DNA from: Clostridia bacterium
Lineage (GTDB): Bacteria; Bacillota; Clostridia; Oscillospirales; CAG-272
NCBI GenBank assembly: GCA_017623355.1
Contig: JAGAPG010000002.1
Location: 1 to 64,000 of the forward strand
Direction of reading: 5' to 3'
DNA: 64,000 bases
A model generated the notes under the pieces. The model made no database searches, had not been told where the DNA came from, and saw only the letters and a list, made by a program, of their open reading frames with translations. Below, in pieces: positions 49,279 through 58,538 of the stretch. The stretch's first letter is position 1, and every line of letters begins with the position of its first letter. The translations under genes were made by a program, and so were the position numbers.

Positions 49279-49806
49279 TCAAAAAAACAGATCACAAAGT
49301 ATACAGGAAAAAATAACACAGAATAAAAACACAAAAACAGCACATGGTAGAGCATAATATGTTTTTTTGATTCTTGATTCGGAAAAATATACGCTTAGTA
49401 CGTAAAATATTGTATCTGATGATGCCATTATAACAGATGCGCATAAAGCAACAAAGGAATCAGCACCGTACGTATCGATAATACCTTCATAAGTAGCAAC
49501 AGAAGCTCCTCCGGAAAGAGGCTTTGTCAGTATAAAAGGAAATATTTCGGACGGAATATGTAAAAAATCAGACACAGGGTTTAGGATTTTGCTTAAAAAA
49601 TCAGAAAGTCCGGATGCGGAAAAAATGCTGATAGATACAGTTAATGCACACATAGTGGGAAGTAAGGACCATCCGCTTTTTATTCCTTCCTTAGCTCCGT
49701 ATATAAATGATGAAAAATAATCTTTTTTTGGAAAAAGAAAGATTATTCCTGCTAAAAATATGACACAGGGTAGGATGAATGATGAAAAATATTCAATTTT
49801 TGTCAT
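49279..49806 (-). CDS. spmB: Spore maturation protein B
   Basis: A 175-residue membrane protein with a nucleoside-recognition (Gate) domain. KEGIKSGWSLLPTMCALTVS and TKPLSGGASVATYEGIIDTY are characteristic of SpmB. With SpmA it is needed for dehydration of the spore core in Bacillus and Clostridium. It starts 14 nt inside spmA, so the two are coupled. A sporulation-specific role is inferred from the family. Confidence 0.9.
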   Translation of the reverse strand: MTKIEYFSSFILPCVIFLAGIIFLFPKKDYFSSFIYGAKEGIKSGWSLLPTMCALTVSISIFSASGLSDFLSKILNPVSDFLHIPSEIFPFILTKPLSGGASVATYEGIIDTYGADSFVALCASVIMASSDTIFYVLSVYFSESRIKKTYYALPCAVFVFLFCVIFSCILCDLFF

Positions 49807-50377
49807 ATAATTTTCCTAATATTCTACATAATAAAATTCCTAAAATCATACACGTCCCCGAGCATATCCATATAGGAATAATAAGCTGATATGTTATTTG
49901 CGCATTAAAAGCGTTTCGTATTCCCAAAACAGTACTGGGCAGAAGATTAAAGCAGGAGCATCCTAAAATCACAAGCATTATCATATCGGGATTTGCACGA
50001 TCAGAAAAATTGTTACTTTCATTTAATTTTTTCATAGCTGAAAGAGCAAGTGGAGTGGCAGCATTTGAAATTCCTAAAAAATTTGCACTTATGCAAGCAG
50101 TAATTTCTTCAATGGCAATATCATTCTTAAAAGCATTCGGGAAAACTAATTTTAATATAGGTTTTAATATATTAGATAATTTTTTTATAATACCGCAATC
50201 CTTTAATACATTTAATATTCCGTTCCAAAATGCCATTGAACCGAGCAAAGAAAGTGTTATAGTAACGCTTTTGCTTGCTCCAGCAAGTATTGCAGTTGAT
50301 ATTTCTGACGTTGTATTTACAAAAAAAGAATAAATAATTGATACGCAAGAAATGATTCCAAAACATTTTCCTAACAT
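49793..50377 (-). CDS. spmA: Spore maturation protein A
   Basis: A 194-residue membrane protein of the SpmA family, also with a Gate-type core: GASKSVTITLSLLGSMAFWN near residue 35 and ISANFLGISNAATPLALSAM near 100. The start is the ATG at 50377 with GAGG upstream. Divergent from abrB with a short intergenic region that holds an inverted repeat. No clear vegetative promoter was found, which fits sporulation-specific control. Confidence 0.9.
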   Translation of the reverse strand: MLGKCFGIISCVSIIYSFFVNTTSEISTAILAGASKSVTITLSLLGSMAFWNGILNVLKDCGIIKKLSNILKPILKLVFPNAFKNDIAIEEITACISANFLGISNAATPLALSAMKKLNESNNFSDRANPDMIMLVILGCSCFNLLPSTVLGIRNAFNAQITYQLIIPIWICSGTCMILGILLCRILGKLYDKN

Positions 50378-50403
50378 GTAAACCTCAAAAAAATATAAAA
50401 TTA

Positions 50404-50422
50404 TGTCAATAAACAATTGACA
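50404..50422. promoter_or_regulatory. Inverted repeat at the abrB -35 box
   Basis: TGTCAAT (50404-50410), 5-bp spacer, ATTGACA (50416-50422). The right arm includes the -35 box of abrB. It may be an operator, perhaps for AbrB itself. Confidence 0.5.
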
Positions 50423-50445
50423 AGTTGAAATAATTATGTTAAAAT
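50417..50445 (+). promoter_or_regulatory. Promoter of the abrB operon
   Basis: TTGACA (50417-50422), 17-bp spacer, TAAAAT (50440-50445) in extended TGTTAAAAT. A small hairpin, GACCT-AAA-AGGTC (50470-50482), lies in the leader. Confidence 0.82.
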
Positions 50446-50503
50446 AAAGTCGTAAAAGAAAAAAATAATGACCTAAAAGGTCGATTTTTATGGGGAGGTA
50501 TTT

Positions 50504-50752
50504 ATGAAATCAACAGGAATTAAGAGAGCAATCGACGCGCTCGGAAGAATTGTTTTGCCAATCGAGCTTCGTCACTCGCTTGGAATTGAACCCAGAGACT
50601 ATGTTGAAATATATGTAGAAAAGGATTCAATTATTCTTAGAAAAGCTCAAACAACTTGTTTGGTTTGCGGTGCTGGCAGTGATAGCAACATTCTTATCAA
50701 CGGCAAGATTATTTGTAAGAATTGTCTTAACAAAATAAAATCTGAATTTTAA
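50504..50752 (+). CDS. abrB: AbrB-family transition-state regulator with zinc knuckle
   Basis: An 82-residue protein. Residues 1-50 are the AbrB swapped-hairpin DNA-binding domain (MKSTGIKRAIDALGRIVLP); residues 51-75 hold CLVCG and CKNC, a likely zinc knuckle found in clostridial AbrB proteins. AbrB represses stationary-phase and sporulation genes in growing cells. GGGGAGG precedes the ATG. The glycosidase gene follows after 24 bp, so it may be in the same transcript. Confidence 0.9.
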   Translation: MKSTGIKRAIDALGRIVLPIELRHSLGIEPRDYVEIYVEKDSIILRKAQTTCLVCGAGSDSNILINGKIICKNCLNKIKSEF

Positions 50753-50776
50753 TCGAAAATTATTTGGTGAGCAAAA

Positions 50777-53065
50777 ATGGAAAAAAGCCTTTATTATAAT
50801 ACCGAAGCTACAGTTTTCGAGGAAGCGTTGCCTTTAGGTAACGGTTCTCTTGGCGCAATGGTTTACGGTAGGGTAGGGGTAGAGAGAATAACATTGAATC
50901 ACGATACTCTTTGGTCCGGAAAGCCGGGGCAAGAGATGGTTGATACTGCTTATCAAGCGAACGAAAAAGCAAAAGAACTCGTTACCCGAGGTAAATATTA
51001 TGAAGCCCAACGCGAGATAGAAAACAATTTTACAGGACGTTGGTTGAATTCATATCTTTACCTCGGTAATTTGTATTTGGAGAGAGAAAATTCTGATGCA
51101 GAGCCCTGCGCCTACAAGCGAATTTTAGATCTTGAAAATTCGATTTTGACTGTTAACTATACACAAGACGGTATCGATTTTGAAAGAGAATATTTTATCT
51201 CCAAGCCAGATGATTGCTTCATTATGCGAATCAAATCGAGTAAGCCTGCTACATATAAGCTTGCAGCAGATTGCGTAGGAAAAAGCGCGGTTACCGCAGG
51301 AGTAGATACCTTGTATCTTTCCGGTGAATGTCCGTCTGCAATAACACCTGAATATGCGCAGTACGAAGCTCCGGTGCTTTATGACGGCAACGGAGTAAAG
51401 GTGAGTGCGATGGCTAAGGTTATTTGTAACGGAAAAACCGAAAGCCGTCTTGATAGTGTTAAAATATTAGATGCTACCGAGATAACGATTTATTTTTGCG
51501 CTGAAACCAGCTTTGTTTCTTTTGATAAGACTCCTGATAAGCCTACTTTTTACCCTTGTTTGGAAAAACTTAACAACTTAATTAAAAAAGATTATGAAGA
51601 AATTAAATCTTCTCATATAAATGATGTAAGTCCTCTTTTTAATCGAATTGAAACCGATTTTGGGGGAAAAAAGAGCAATCTTCCCACAGATATGAGACTT
51701 AAAAGTCCGGTAAAAGACCTCGGGCTTTGTGAGCTTTTATATAATTTTGGAAGATATCTTATTATAGCTTCCTCTCGAGAAGGCTCGAGAGCTACAAATC
51801 TCCAAGGAATATGGAATGATAAATTCTACGCTCCTTGGTCTTCAAACTATACTGTAAATATCAACACGGAGATGAATTATTGGCCTGTTTTGATGAACGA
51901 TCTTGTACAGTGTAATGATCCTATCATTAAGCTTGTCGAAAATGTGAGCGAAAATGGTGAGGAAACTGCCCGTAATTATTATCAAGCACCGGGCTTTGTA
52001 TCGCATCATAATATAGATCTTTGGGCTAATACTACTCCTGTTGGAAATAAGAGAGAAGGCTCGGCGAGATATGCGTATTGGAACATGTCGTCCGGATGGC
52101 TGTCAAGACATCTTTTTGAGCATTATGAATATACTCTTGATAAGGATTTTCTTGCCGAAAAGGCATATCCTATAATGAAAAAAGCTGCGGAATTTTATTT
52201 ATCCATAATGGAATTCCATAATGAAAGATGGATAATAACTCCGTCGACATCTCCTGAGAATGCGTGTATGATAGACGGGAAGGCCGTAACTGTTTTTCCG
52301 TATACAGCTATGACGCAGGGAATAATTGAAGACCTGTTTACTAATATCGTTAAAAGTGCAGAAATACTTGGGATAGACGATGATTTTGTTGAAAATATAA
52401 AATCAAAGCTTCCATATGTAAATGTTTATGAAATCGGTTCTAAGGGACAGCTTTTGGAATATGATAAGGAATATCCTGAAGAGGATATTCATCATAGACA
52501 TGTTTCGCATCTTTACGGCTTATATCCGGCAAATTTGATTTCTACCGAAAAAACGCCGGAGCTTGCAAATGCGTGTCGTCAAACTCTTGAAATAAGAGGT
52601 GATGAAAGCACAGGCTGGAGCATGGGCTGGAAGGTAAATCTTTGGGCTAAGCTCAAGGATGGAAACCGCGCTTTGAAGCTTGTGAAAAATCAGCTTACAT
52701 TTGTATATCCCGAGGGAAATATAAATTATAGCTACGGAGGAGGAACATATGCCAATATGTTTGATGCGCATCCTCCATTTCAGATAGACGGTAATTTCGG
52801 AGTTACTGCCGGAATTGCTCAGATGTTTTTACAGTCCGAGGACGGTAAGATAAAGATTTTGCCTGCGCTTCCTGATGAAATGAAAAACGGAAAAATCAAG
52901 GGGCTTTTGGCGAAAGGCGGAATAAAAGTCGATATTGAGTGGAAAAACTCAAAACTTTCTTCACTTGTACTTGTAACACCTCACGAACAAACCGCTATAC
53001 TAACCATAGAGGGTGCTGATAAAGAGATACATCTTGTGCCCAATGAAAAATTTGTGGTTGTTTGA
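50777..53065 (+). CDS. Glycoside hydrolase family 95 (alpha-L-fucosidase-like)
   Basis: A 762-residue GH95 enzyme. N-terminal beta domain with [15 protein letters not shown] and NHDTLWSG; helical (alpha/alpha)6 barrel with [20 protein letters not shown] and [15 protein letters not shown]-terminal [19 protein letters not shown]95 enzymes invert 1,2-linked alpha-L-fucose or L-galactose. No signal peptide is present, so it works inside the cell on imported oligosaccharides. The substrate is likely a host or plant glycan fragment. Confidence 0.92.
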   Translation: MEKSLYYNTEATVFEEALPLGNGSLGAMVYGRVGVERITLNHDTLWSGKPGQEMVDTAYQANEKAKELVTRGKYYEAQREIENNFTGRWLNSYLYLGNLYLERENSDAEPCAYKRILDLENSILTVNYTQDGIDFEREYFISKPDDCFIMRIKSSKPATYKLAADCVGKSAVTAGVDTLYLSGECPSAITPEYAQYEAPVLYDGNGVKVSAMAKVICNGKTESRLDSVKILDATEITIYFCAETSFVSFDKTPDKPTFYPCLEKLNNLIKKDYEEIKSSHINDVSPLFNRIETDFGGKKSNLPTDMRLKSPVKDLGLCELLYNFGRYLIIASSREGSRATNLQGIWNDKFYAPWSSNYTVNINTEMNYWPVLMNDLVQCNDPIIKLVENVSENGEETARNYYQAPGFVSHHNIDLWANTTPVGNKREGSARYAYWNMSSGWLSRHLFEHYEYTLDKDFLAEKAYPIMKKAAEFYLSIMEFHNERWIITPSTSPENACMIDGKAVTVFPYTAMTQGIIEDLFTNIVKSAEILGIDDDFVENIKSKLPYVNVYEIGSKGQLLEYDKEYPEEDIHHRHVSHLYGLYPANLISTEKTPELANACRQTLEIRGDESTGWSMGWKVNLWAKLKDGNRALKLVKNQLTFVYPEGNINYSYGGGTYANMFDAHPPFQIDGNFGVTAGIAQMFLQSEDGKIKILPALPDEMKNGKIKGLLAKGGIKVDIEWKNSKLSSLVLVTPHEQTAILTIEGADKEIHLVPNEKFVVV

Positions 53066-53078
53066 TTTGGAGGTACAT

Positions 53079-53915
53079 ATGAAAAATTTGGGATATTATA
53101 ACGGAAAAATAGGATTGATAGAGGAGATCTCTATACCTATTACGGACAGGGCGTTTTATTTCGGAGACGGAGTTTACGATGCTGTTATGTGCCGAAATAA
53201 TATCCCTTATCTTTTATGGGAGCATATTGATAGATTTTATAATAATTGCGATACATTATCAATAGTTATACCAATAACCAAAAAAGAGCTGTATGAGTTG
53301 ATATGTTCGCTTGTAATCAAAGTTGATGCAGATGAAAAATTTGTTTATTTTCACGTTTCGCGAGGCAGCGGAATACGCTCTCATACATTTGAAGGTGGCG
53401 TGGGTAATCTTTGCATAACGGTTATTCCTCAAAGCGTAGGTGATATATCTATAAAAATCAAAGCATTACTTGCCAAGGATATAAGATATAAGCTTTGCAA
53501 CATAAAAACATTAAATCTTTTGCCGAGCGTTTTAGCAGCACAGATGGCGAAGGAAAAGGGATGCGATGAAACGATATTTTACAGAAATGATTTTGTAACT
53601 GAGGGATCTCACTGTAATGTTTCGATAATAAAAGATGATACGATAATTACTGCGCCGACGGACTGTTACATTTTGCCCGGAGTAGTACGATCACATCTTA
53701 TCAAGGAAGCAAAAAGATCCGGAATAAGAGTGGAAGAGAGAAGATACGGTCTTGACGAGCTTTTTTCTGCTGATGAAATCATGATAAGTAGTTCCGGAAA
53801 AATATTGAGAGGTGTAGAAAGCCTTGATGGAATGAGGGTAGGCGGAAAAAATCCCAAGCTTTTATCTTATCTTCAAAACCGTCTATATTCGGATTACATA
53901 AAAGCTACATCTTGA
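53079..53915 (+). CDS. dat: D-amino acid aminotransferase (class IV)
   Basis: A 278-residue PLP enzyme of fold type IV. The PLP Lys is in NIKTLNLLPSVLA (about residue 146); ITDRAFYFGDGVYD, VTEGSHCNVSII and ILPGVVRS are class IV motifs. Length and motifs best match D-alanine aminotransferase, which makes D-Glu for peptidoglycan; a branched-chain aminotransferase is the alternative. The start is the ATG at 53079 with GGAGG, 13 bp after the GH95 gene. The leader of the purine operon follows. Confidence 0.87.
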   Translation: MKNLGYYNGKIGLIEEISIPITDRAFYFGDGVYDAVMCRNNIPYLLWEHIDRFYNNCDTLSIVIPITKKELYELICSLVIKVDADEKFVYFHVSRGSGIRSHTFEGGVGNLCITVIPQSVGDISIKIKALLAKDIRYKLCNIKTLNLLPSVLAAQMAKEKGCDETIFYRNDFVTEGSHCNVSIIKDDTIITAPTDCYILPGVVRSHLIKEAKRSGIRVEERRYGLDELFSADEIMISSSGKILRGVESLDGMRVGGKNPKLLSYLQNRLYSDYIKATS

Positions 53916-54006
53916 GTTTTTTTGCGCAATTCGATAATTTGTGAAAAATGACGAAAAAAAGCTATAAAAAACGACAATATTTTTAATTAAAATTAAGAAC
54001 ATTCTA

Positions 54007-54036
54007 TTGACAAATAATATAATATTATGTTAAAAT
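54007..54036 (+). promoter_or_regulatory. Promoter of the purine operon
   Basis: TTGACA (54007-54012), 18-bp spacer, TAAAAT (54031-54036) in extended TGTTAAAAT. Transcription should start near 54043, at the aptamer. Confidence 0.75.
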
Positions 54037-54042
54037 TATTAT

Positions 54043-54162
54043 CGGTAAAGGTTTTTGCAACTGACGGATGGCGGGAACACCGCAAGGGAGCAAATTTCCT
54101 CCGATGTCGACCGTCTGGGCAGTTCTACCGCATTGCGGGGTAGTTCTGTCCATTTGTTTTTT
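54043..54162 (+). ncRNA. ZTP (pfl) riboswitch
   Basis: The conserved parts of the pfl motif are all present: ACTGACGGATGG near 54060-54070, a variable hairpin with CGGGAACACCG (54072-54082), and the right half TCCGATGTCGACCGTCTGGGC at 54100-54120 (written here as three conserved stretches: CCGATG, CGACCG, CTGGGC). This RNA binds ZTP/ZMP, which accumulates when 10-formyl-THF is short, and turns on purine and folate genes. The 3' part overlaps a terminator, see 54117-54162. It sits directly before purE, as expected. Confidence 0.93.
54117..54162 (+). terminator. Riboswitch-controlled terminator
   Basis: GGGCAG (54117-54122) pairs with CTGTCC (54146-54151); an inner arm with CTACCGC and the TAG side closes around ATT; a T-run follows (54157-54162). 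The first arm is also the last helix of the aptamer, so ligand binding should block terminator formation. Confidence 0.8.
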
Positions 54163-54206
54163 AATAAGACTTTTATTGATTTGTGAATAATAAGGAGAAT
54201 GAATTG

Positions 54207-54701
54207 ATGAAAAAAGTAGCTGTCATTATGGGAAGCGATAGTGATTTGCCTATCGTTGAAAAAGGAATAAATGTCCTTAAAGAATATGGTATACCGTTCG
54301 AGGTTCATGTGTATTCAGCTCACAGAACACCTAAGGAAACATCTGATTTTGTGAATAATGCCAAGACAAATGGTTTTGGAGTTATTATTGCGGCGGCAGG
54401 AATGGCGGCACATTTAGCAGGCGCTGTTGCGGCAAATACAGTTCTCCCTGTTATAGGAATTCCGATCTCTTGCAAAAATACAGGGGGAATGGACGCATTG
54501 TTGGCTACTGTTCAAATGCCTTCCGGAATTCCGGTTGCTACTGTTGCTATTGACGGAGCTGCAAATGCTGCGTTGCTCGCCGTTCAAATTCTTGCTCTTG
54601 AAGATGGTGATCTTTATGAAAAGCTTTTGAAGGCAAGAGAAAAAGGTGCTGAAAAGGTCCTTTTGAAAAACAAAGAAGTTGAAGAAAAATTTAATAACTG
54701 A
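54207..54701 (+). CDS. purE: N5-carboxyaminoimidazole ribonucleotide mutase
   Basis: A 164-residue PurE, class I. GSDSDLPIV near the N-terminus, SAHRTPKE and AGMAAHLAGAVAANT are the substrate-binding motifs. It moves the carboxyl group from N5-CAIR to CAIR. The start is the ATG at 54207 with AAGGAGA 9-15 nt upstream. It is the first gene after the riboswitch; no purK is seen, so the substrate may come from another locus or the enzyme may use AIR and CO2 directly. Confidence 0.96.
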   Translation: MKKVAVIMGSDSDLPIVEKGINVLKEYGIPFEVHVYSAHRTPKETSDFVNNAKTNGFGVIIAAAGMAAHLAGAVAANTVLPVIGIPISCKNTGGMDALLATVQMPSGIPVATVAIDGAANAALLAVQILALEDGDLYEKLLKAREKGAEKVLLKNKEVEEKFNN

Positions 54702-54721
54702 ATAAAAGTGAGGAAATAGAA

Positions 54722-56134
54722 ATGTCTGTTTTTGGAATAATAGGACAAGAAACGACAAATGTTGCCTCAACCACATATTATGGCTTGTATGCGCTTCAAC
54801 ATAGAGGTCAAGAGAGCTGTGGTATCGTTGTGAACGATGACGGCATTTTTCGCACACATAAGGATACAGGACTTGTAAACGATGTGTTTACACCTGCTAT
54901 CTTTGAAGCACTTGGTAATGGTAATATGGCACTTGGTCACGTTCGCTACGGAACGATGAAAACAAAGGGAAGAGTAAACGCTGAGCCTATTGTTGTTAAT
55001 CATATAAAAGGCAACCTCGCGGTTGCGTATAACGGAAATCTCGTAAATGCACAAGAGCTTCGTGAGGAGCTCGAGCTTCAAGGCTCTATATTTCATACAT
55101 CAAGTGATGCAGAGGTTATTTCATACGTTATCACAAAAGAACGCTTGAACGCTCCGTCGATTGAAGAAGCTTTGAACAGAGCGATGAACAAGCTTAAGGG
55201 AGCGTATTCTATAATCGTTATGTCCCCTCAAAAGCTTATAGCGGCAAGAGATGAATTAGGTATGCATCCGCTTTGCTATGGACAAAGATCGGACGGAGAA
55301 TATGTTATAGCAAGTGAGAGCTGTGCTCTTGATGCAGTTGGAGCAACCGTGATTCGTGATATAGCTCCCGGAGAGATAATGATCTTTTCCAAGGACGGTA
55401 TAAGGACTATTACAGATCATTGTAATAAGGCTGAAGAAAAGCTTTGTGTGTTTGAATACTTATATACAGCGCGTCCTGACTCTGTTATCGGAGATTGTTC
55501 TGTACATTCAGCTAGAAAAAAAGCAGGAGCCTTTCTTGCCAAAACTCATCCCGTTGAAGCAGATGTTGTTGTAGGAGTTCCTGATTCGGGGCTTGATGCT
55601 GCTTTGGGATATGCCGAGGAATCCGGAATACCATATGGTATAGGACTTCTCAAAAACAAATATATCGGCAGAACATTTATAGCTCCGGGACAGAATGTAA
55701 GAGAAGACAAAGTTAAAATAAAGCTTAATCCTGTGAGTGCTACTGTAAAAGGAAAGAGAGTTGTGCTCGTGGATGACTCAATAGTTCGAGGAACGACATG
55801 TGCCAGAATTATAAAGCTTTTAAGAGATGCCGGTGCAACCGAAATACATATGCGCTCTTCAGCGCCGCCATTTTTAAATCCTTGCTATTACGGCACAGAT
55901 ATAGATTCAAAGGATGCATTAATTGCGTGCAATCATACAATTGATGAGATCGCGAAAATAATCGGCGTTGATTCGCTTGGATACTTAAATATAGAGGATG
56001 TATTTAAAATAGCCGAAGGCTCAAAATGTAAAGGATATTGCGCTGCATGCTTTGATGGTAAATATCCTACGCAAATTCCTCAAAATTCATATGAAAATAA
56101 ATTTGATAAAAAGATATCTGAAAAAGGAGAATGA
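54722..56134 (+). CDS. purF: Amidophosphoribosyltransferase, N-terminal Cys absent
   Basis: A 470-residue PurF, the first committed enzyme of purine synthesis (PRPP plus Gln or ammonia to phosphoribosylamine). The glutaminase domain ([33 protein letters not shown]) and the PRPP domain ([13 protein letters not shown]) are complete. Cys for a 4Fe-4S cluster are present (PCYYG, and CAAC near the end), as in Bacillus. However the protein begins MSVFGIIG where others have the nucleophile in CGVFGI; no Cys codon lies upstream. It may depend on ammonia. Confidence 0.93.
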   Translation: MSVFGIIGQETTNVASTTYYGLYALQHRGQESCGIVVNDDGIFRTHKDTGLVNDVFTPAIFEALGNGNMALGHVRYGTMKTKGRVNAEPIVVNHIKGNLAVAYNGNLVNAQELREELELQGSIFHTSSDAEVISYVITKERLNAPSIEEALNRAMNKLKGAYSIIVMSPQKLIAARDELGMHPLCYGQRSDGEYVIASESCALDAVGATVIRDIAPGEIMIFSKDGIRTITDHCNKAEEKLCVFEYLYTARPDSVIGDCSVHSARKKAGAFLAKTHPVEADVVVGVPDSGLDAALGYAEESGIPYGIGLLKNKYIGRTFIAPGQNVREDKVKIKLNPVSATVKGKRVVLVDDSIVRGTTCARIIKLLRDAGATEIHMRSSAPPFLNPCYYGTDIDSKDALIACNHTIDEIAKIIGVDSLGYLNIEDVFKIAEGSKCKGYCAACFDGKYPTQIPQNSYENKFDKKISEKGE

Positions 56135-56138
56135 AAAA

Positions 56139-57179
56139 TTGAAAAATTCAAGATCTGAAAGTTATGCAGCAGCCGGTGTTGATATTACAGCAGGCTACAA
56201 AGCGGTAGAGCTTATGAAGGCGCATATCGCAAGAACTATCATTAAAGGAGCAGATTCTGAAATAGGAGGCTTTGGCGGTCTGTTTGAACTTGATCTTACA
56301 GGTATGACAAACCCCGTATTGGTAAGCGGTACTGATGGAGTTGGTACAAAGCTTAAAATGGCATTTTTAATGGACAAGCACGATACAGTTGGAATTGACT
56401 GTGTTGCTATGTGTGCAAATGATATAATCTGCGCAGGGGCAAAGCCGCTCTTTTTCCTTGATTATATTGCGTGCGGTAAAAACGTTCCTGAAAAGATTGC
56501 CGACATAGTAAAGGGCGTTGCTGAGGGCTGTGTTCAATCCGGCGCGGCTCTTATAGGAGGAGAAACAGCAGAAATGCCCGGTTTCTATCCCGTAGATGAA
56601 TACGACCTTGCAGGCTTCTGCGTTGGAATAGTTGACAAATCAAAGGTTCTTGATAATTCATCAATGGTAGAAGGGGATGTTATTATCGCTCTTCCTTCCA
56701 GCGGAGTTCATTCTAATGGATTTTCACTCGTAAGAAAGGTTTTTGATATAGAAAATGCGGATATCAAAACTCCTCTTGAAGCTCTTGGCGGAAAAAGCCT
56801 TGGTGAAACTCTTCTTACACCAACTAAAATTTACGTAAAGCCTATGCTCGCACTTTTTGAACAGGTTAAGGTTAAAGGTGTATCGCACATAACAGGCGGT
56901 GGATTCTACGAAAATATTCCAAGAAGTATTCCTAAGGGACTTGGCGCAAAGATTCAAAAGAAGGATGTTCGTGTTCTTCCTATTTTCGATCTTATCGCTA
57001 AGACCGGTAACATTCCGGAAAGAGATATGTTCAATACATATAATATGGGCGTTGGTATGAGCGTTGTTGTTGCTAAAGAGGATGCTGATAAGGCTCTTGA
57101 AATTCTTAAAGCAAACGGAGAAGATGCTTATATAATCGGAGAGATCATTAAATCCGAAGACGGAGTAGTGCTATGCTAA
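56139..57179 (+). CDS. purM: Phosphoribosylformylglycinamidine cyclo-ligase
   Basis: A 346-residue PurM (AIR synthetase). [19 protein letters not shown] near the start, the glycine-rich [33 protein letters not shown] and [11 protein letters not shown]. It closes the imidazole ring using ATP. The start is the TTG at 56139 with AAAGGAGA upstream; the ATG at 56131 is in another frame. It overlaps purN by 7 nt. Confidence 0.95.
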   Translation: MKNSRSESYAAAGVDITAGYKAVELMKAHIARTIIKGADSEIGGFGGLFELDLTGMTNPVLVSGTDGVGTKLKMAFLMDKHDTVGIDCVAMCANDIICAGAKPLFFLDYIACGKNVPEKIADIVKGVAEGCVQSGAALIGGETAEMPGFYPVDEYDLAGFCVGIVDKSKVLDNSSMVEGDVIIALPSSGVHSNGFSLVRKVFDIENADIKTPLEALGGKSLGETLLTPTKIYVKPMLALFEQVKVKGVSHITGGGFYENIPRSIPKGLGAKIQKKDVRVLPIFDLIAKTGNIPERDMFNTYNMGVGMSVVVAKEDADKALEILKANGEDAYIIGEIIKSEDGVVLC

Positions 57180-57808
57180 ATACAAGAATAGCAGTTCTTG
57201 TCTCGGGCGGAGGTACAAATCTGCAAGCTCTTATAGATGCTGAAAAAAGAGGAGAGCTTGCCAACGGCAAAATATCTCTTGTTATTTCCTCTAAGTCGGA
57301 TGTATATGCTCTTGAAAGGGCAAAAAGCAATTCCATAAAATCAATCGTTCTTCCAAGAAAAGAATACGATAGCATAGCTGCTTATTCTAAGGCTCTTGCG
57401 GACACTATGGTGTCGGAAGGTATTGATCTTGTGGTTCTTGCCGGATTTCTTACTATATTTGACGAGCAGGTTTATGAAAGCTTCCCGAATAAAATACTTA
57501 ATGTTCACCCGGCTCTTATTCCGTCGTTTTGCGGAAAAGGCTTTTATGGGCTTCATGTTCATGAGGCTGCTCTTGAAAAAGGAGTTAAGCTTTCAGGTGC
57601 AACAGTGCATATAGTTACACCGGAGTGTGATGCAGGACCTATAGTTTTGCAAAGGGCAGTAGCTGTGAAGCAAGATGATACTCCCGAAACGTTGCAGAAG
57701 CGTATAATGGAAGAAGCAGAATGGAAAATACTCCCCGAAGCAGTTAAGCTCTTTTGTGAGGGAAGAATCAGTGTAAAAAATAACAAGGTTTATATCAAAG
57801 GAGAATAA
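57173..57808 (+). CDS. purN: Phosphoribosylglycinamide formyltransferase
   Basis: A 211-residue GAR transformylase dependent on 10-formyl-THF. It begins [15 protein letters not shown]; the catalytic Asn-His-Asp set is in [10 protein letters not shown] and the later TPECDAGPI. It links the operon to the folate pool sensed by the riboswitch. Confidence 0.95.
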   Translation: MLNTRIAVLVSGGGTNLQALIDAEKRGELANGKISLVISSKSDVYALERAKSNSIKSIVLPRKEYDSIAAYSKALADTMVSEGIDLVVLAGFLTIFDEQVYESFPNKILNVHPALIPSFCGKGFYGLHVHEAALEKGVKLSGATVHIVTPECDAGPIVLQRAVAVKQDDTPETLQKRIMEEAEWKILPEAVKLFCEGRISVKNNKVYIKGE

Positions 57809-57810
57809 AA

Positions 57811-58527
57811 ATGAAGGTATCAACGATTGCAAACGAGTTAAATTCTTTAGCATATCACGGCAGAGGTATTATTATCGGAAAAAGCGCTGACGGAAAAAAA
57901 GCGGTTACAGCATATTTTATTATGGGAAGAAGCGTAAATAGCCGTAACAGAGTATTTGTTTCCGAAGGCGAAAATATGCGCACCAAGGCTTTTGACGAAT
58001 CAAAGATGGTAGACCCACATCTTATTATTTATTATCCTGTAAGAGTTCTCGGCAACAAGACTATAGTTACAAACGGAGATCAAACAGATACAATTTATGA
58101 GCTTATGGATAAGCAAATGACATTCGAACAAGCTCTCAGAACTAGAGAATTTGAGGACGATAAGCCTAATTTTACTCCCAGAATTTCAGGTATTATTCAC
58201 CGCGAAAACGGAGATATGAATTATGCTATGTCAATTCTTAAAAGTGCAGAGGGTGATGATTCATCTTGCGAAAGATTTACATATGCGTATTCAAATCCAA
58301 TAGCAGGAAAGGCAAAGTTTATTCATACTTACAACGCAGACGGAAACCCTCTTCCTTCGTATGAGGGCGAGCCTAAAACACTCGAGCTTCCCGATATGGA
58401 TATAGATGCTCTTACAGATCTTATATGGACAAATCTTAATGAAGATAATAAAGTATCTCTCTTTGTAAGATATATCGATATCGCAAGCGGCGAAGCAGAA
58501 ACAAGAATTGTAAATAAAAATAATTGA
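57811..58527 (+). CDS. purO: IMP cyclohydrolase, PurO type
   Basis: A 238-residue protein of the archaeal-type IMP cyclohydrolase family: YHGRGIIIGKSADGKKAV, AYFIMGRSVNSRNRVF and PNFTPRISGIIH. It closes FAICAR to IMP, the last step. Bacteria mostly use the N-terminal half of bifunctional PurH instead. Here it lies 2 bp after purN and directly before a stand-alone formyltransferase, so together the two replace PurH. Confidence 0.88.
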   Translation: MKVSTIANELNSLAYHGRGIIIGKSADGKKAVTAYFIMGRSVNSRNRVFVSEGENMRTKAFDESKMVDPHLIIYYPVRVLGNKTIVTNGDQTDTIYELMDKQMTFEQALRTREFEDDKPNFTPRISGIIHRENGDMNYAMSILKSAEGDDSSCERFTYAYSNPIAGKAKFIHTYNADGNPLPSYEGEPKTLELPDMDIDALTDLIWTNLNEDNKVSLFVRYIDIASGEAETRIVNKNN

Positions 58528-58538
58528 GGTGCTAAAAA

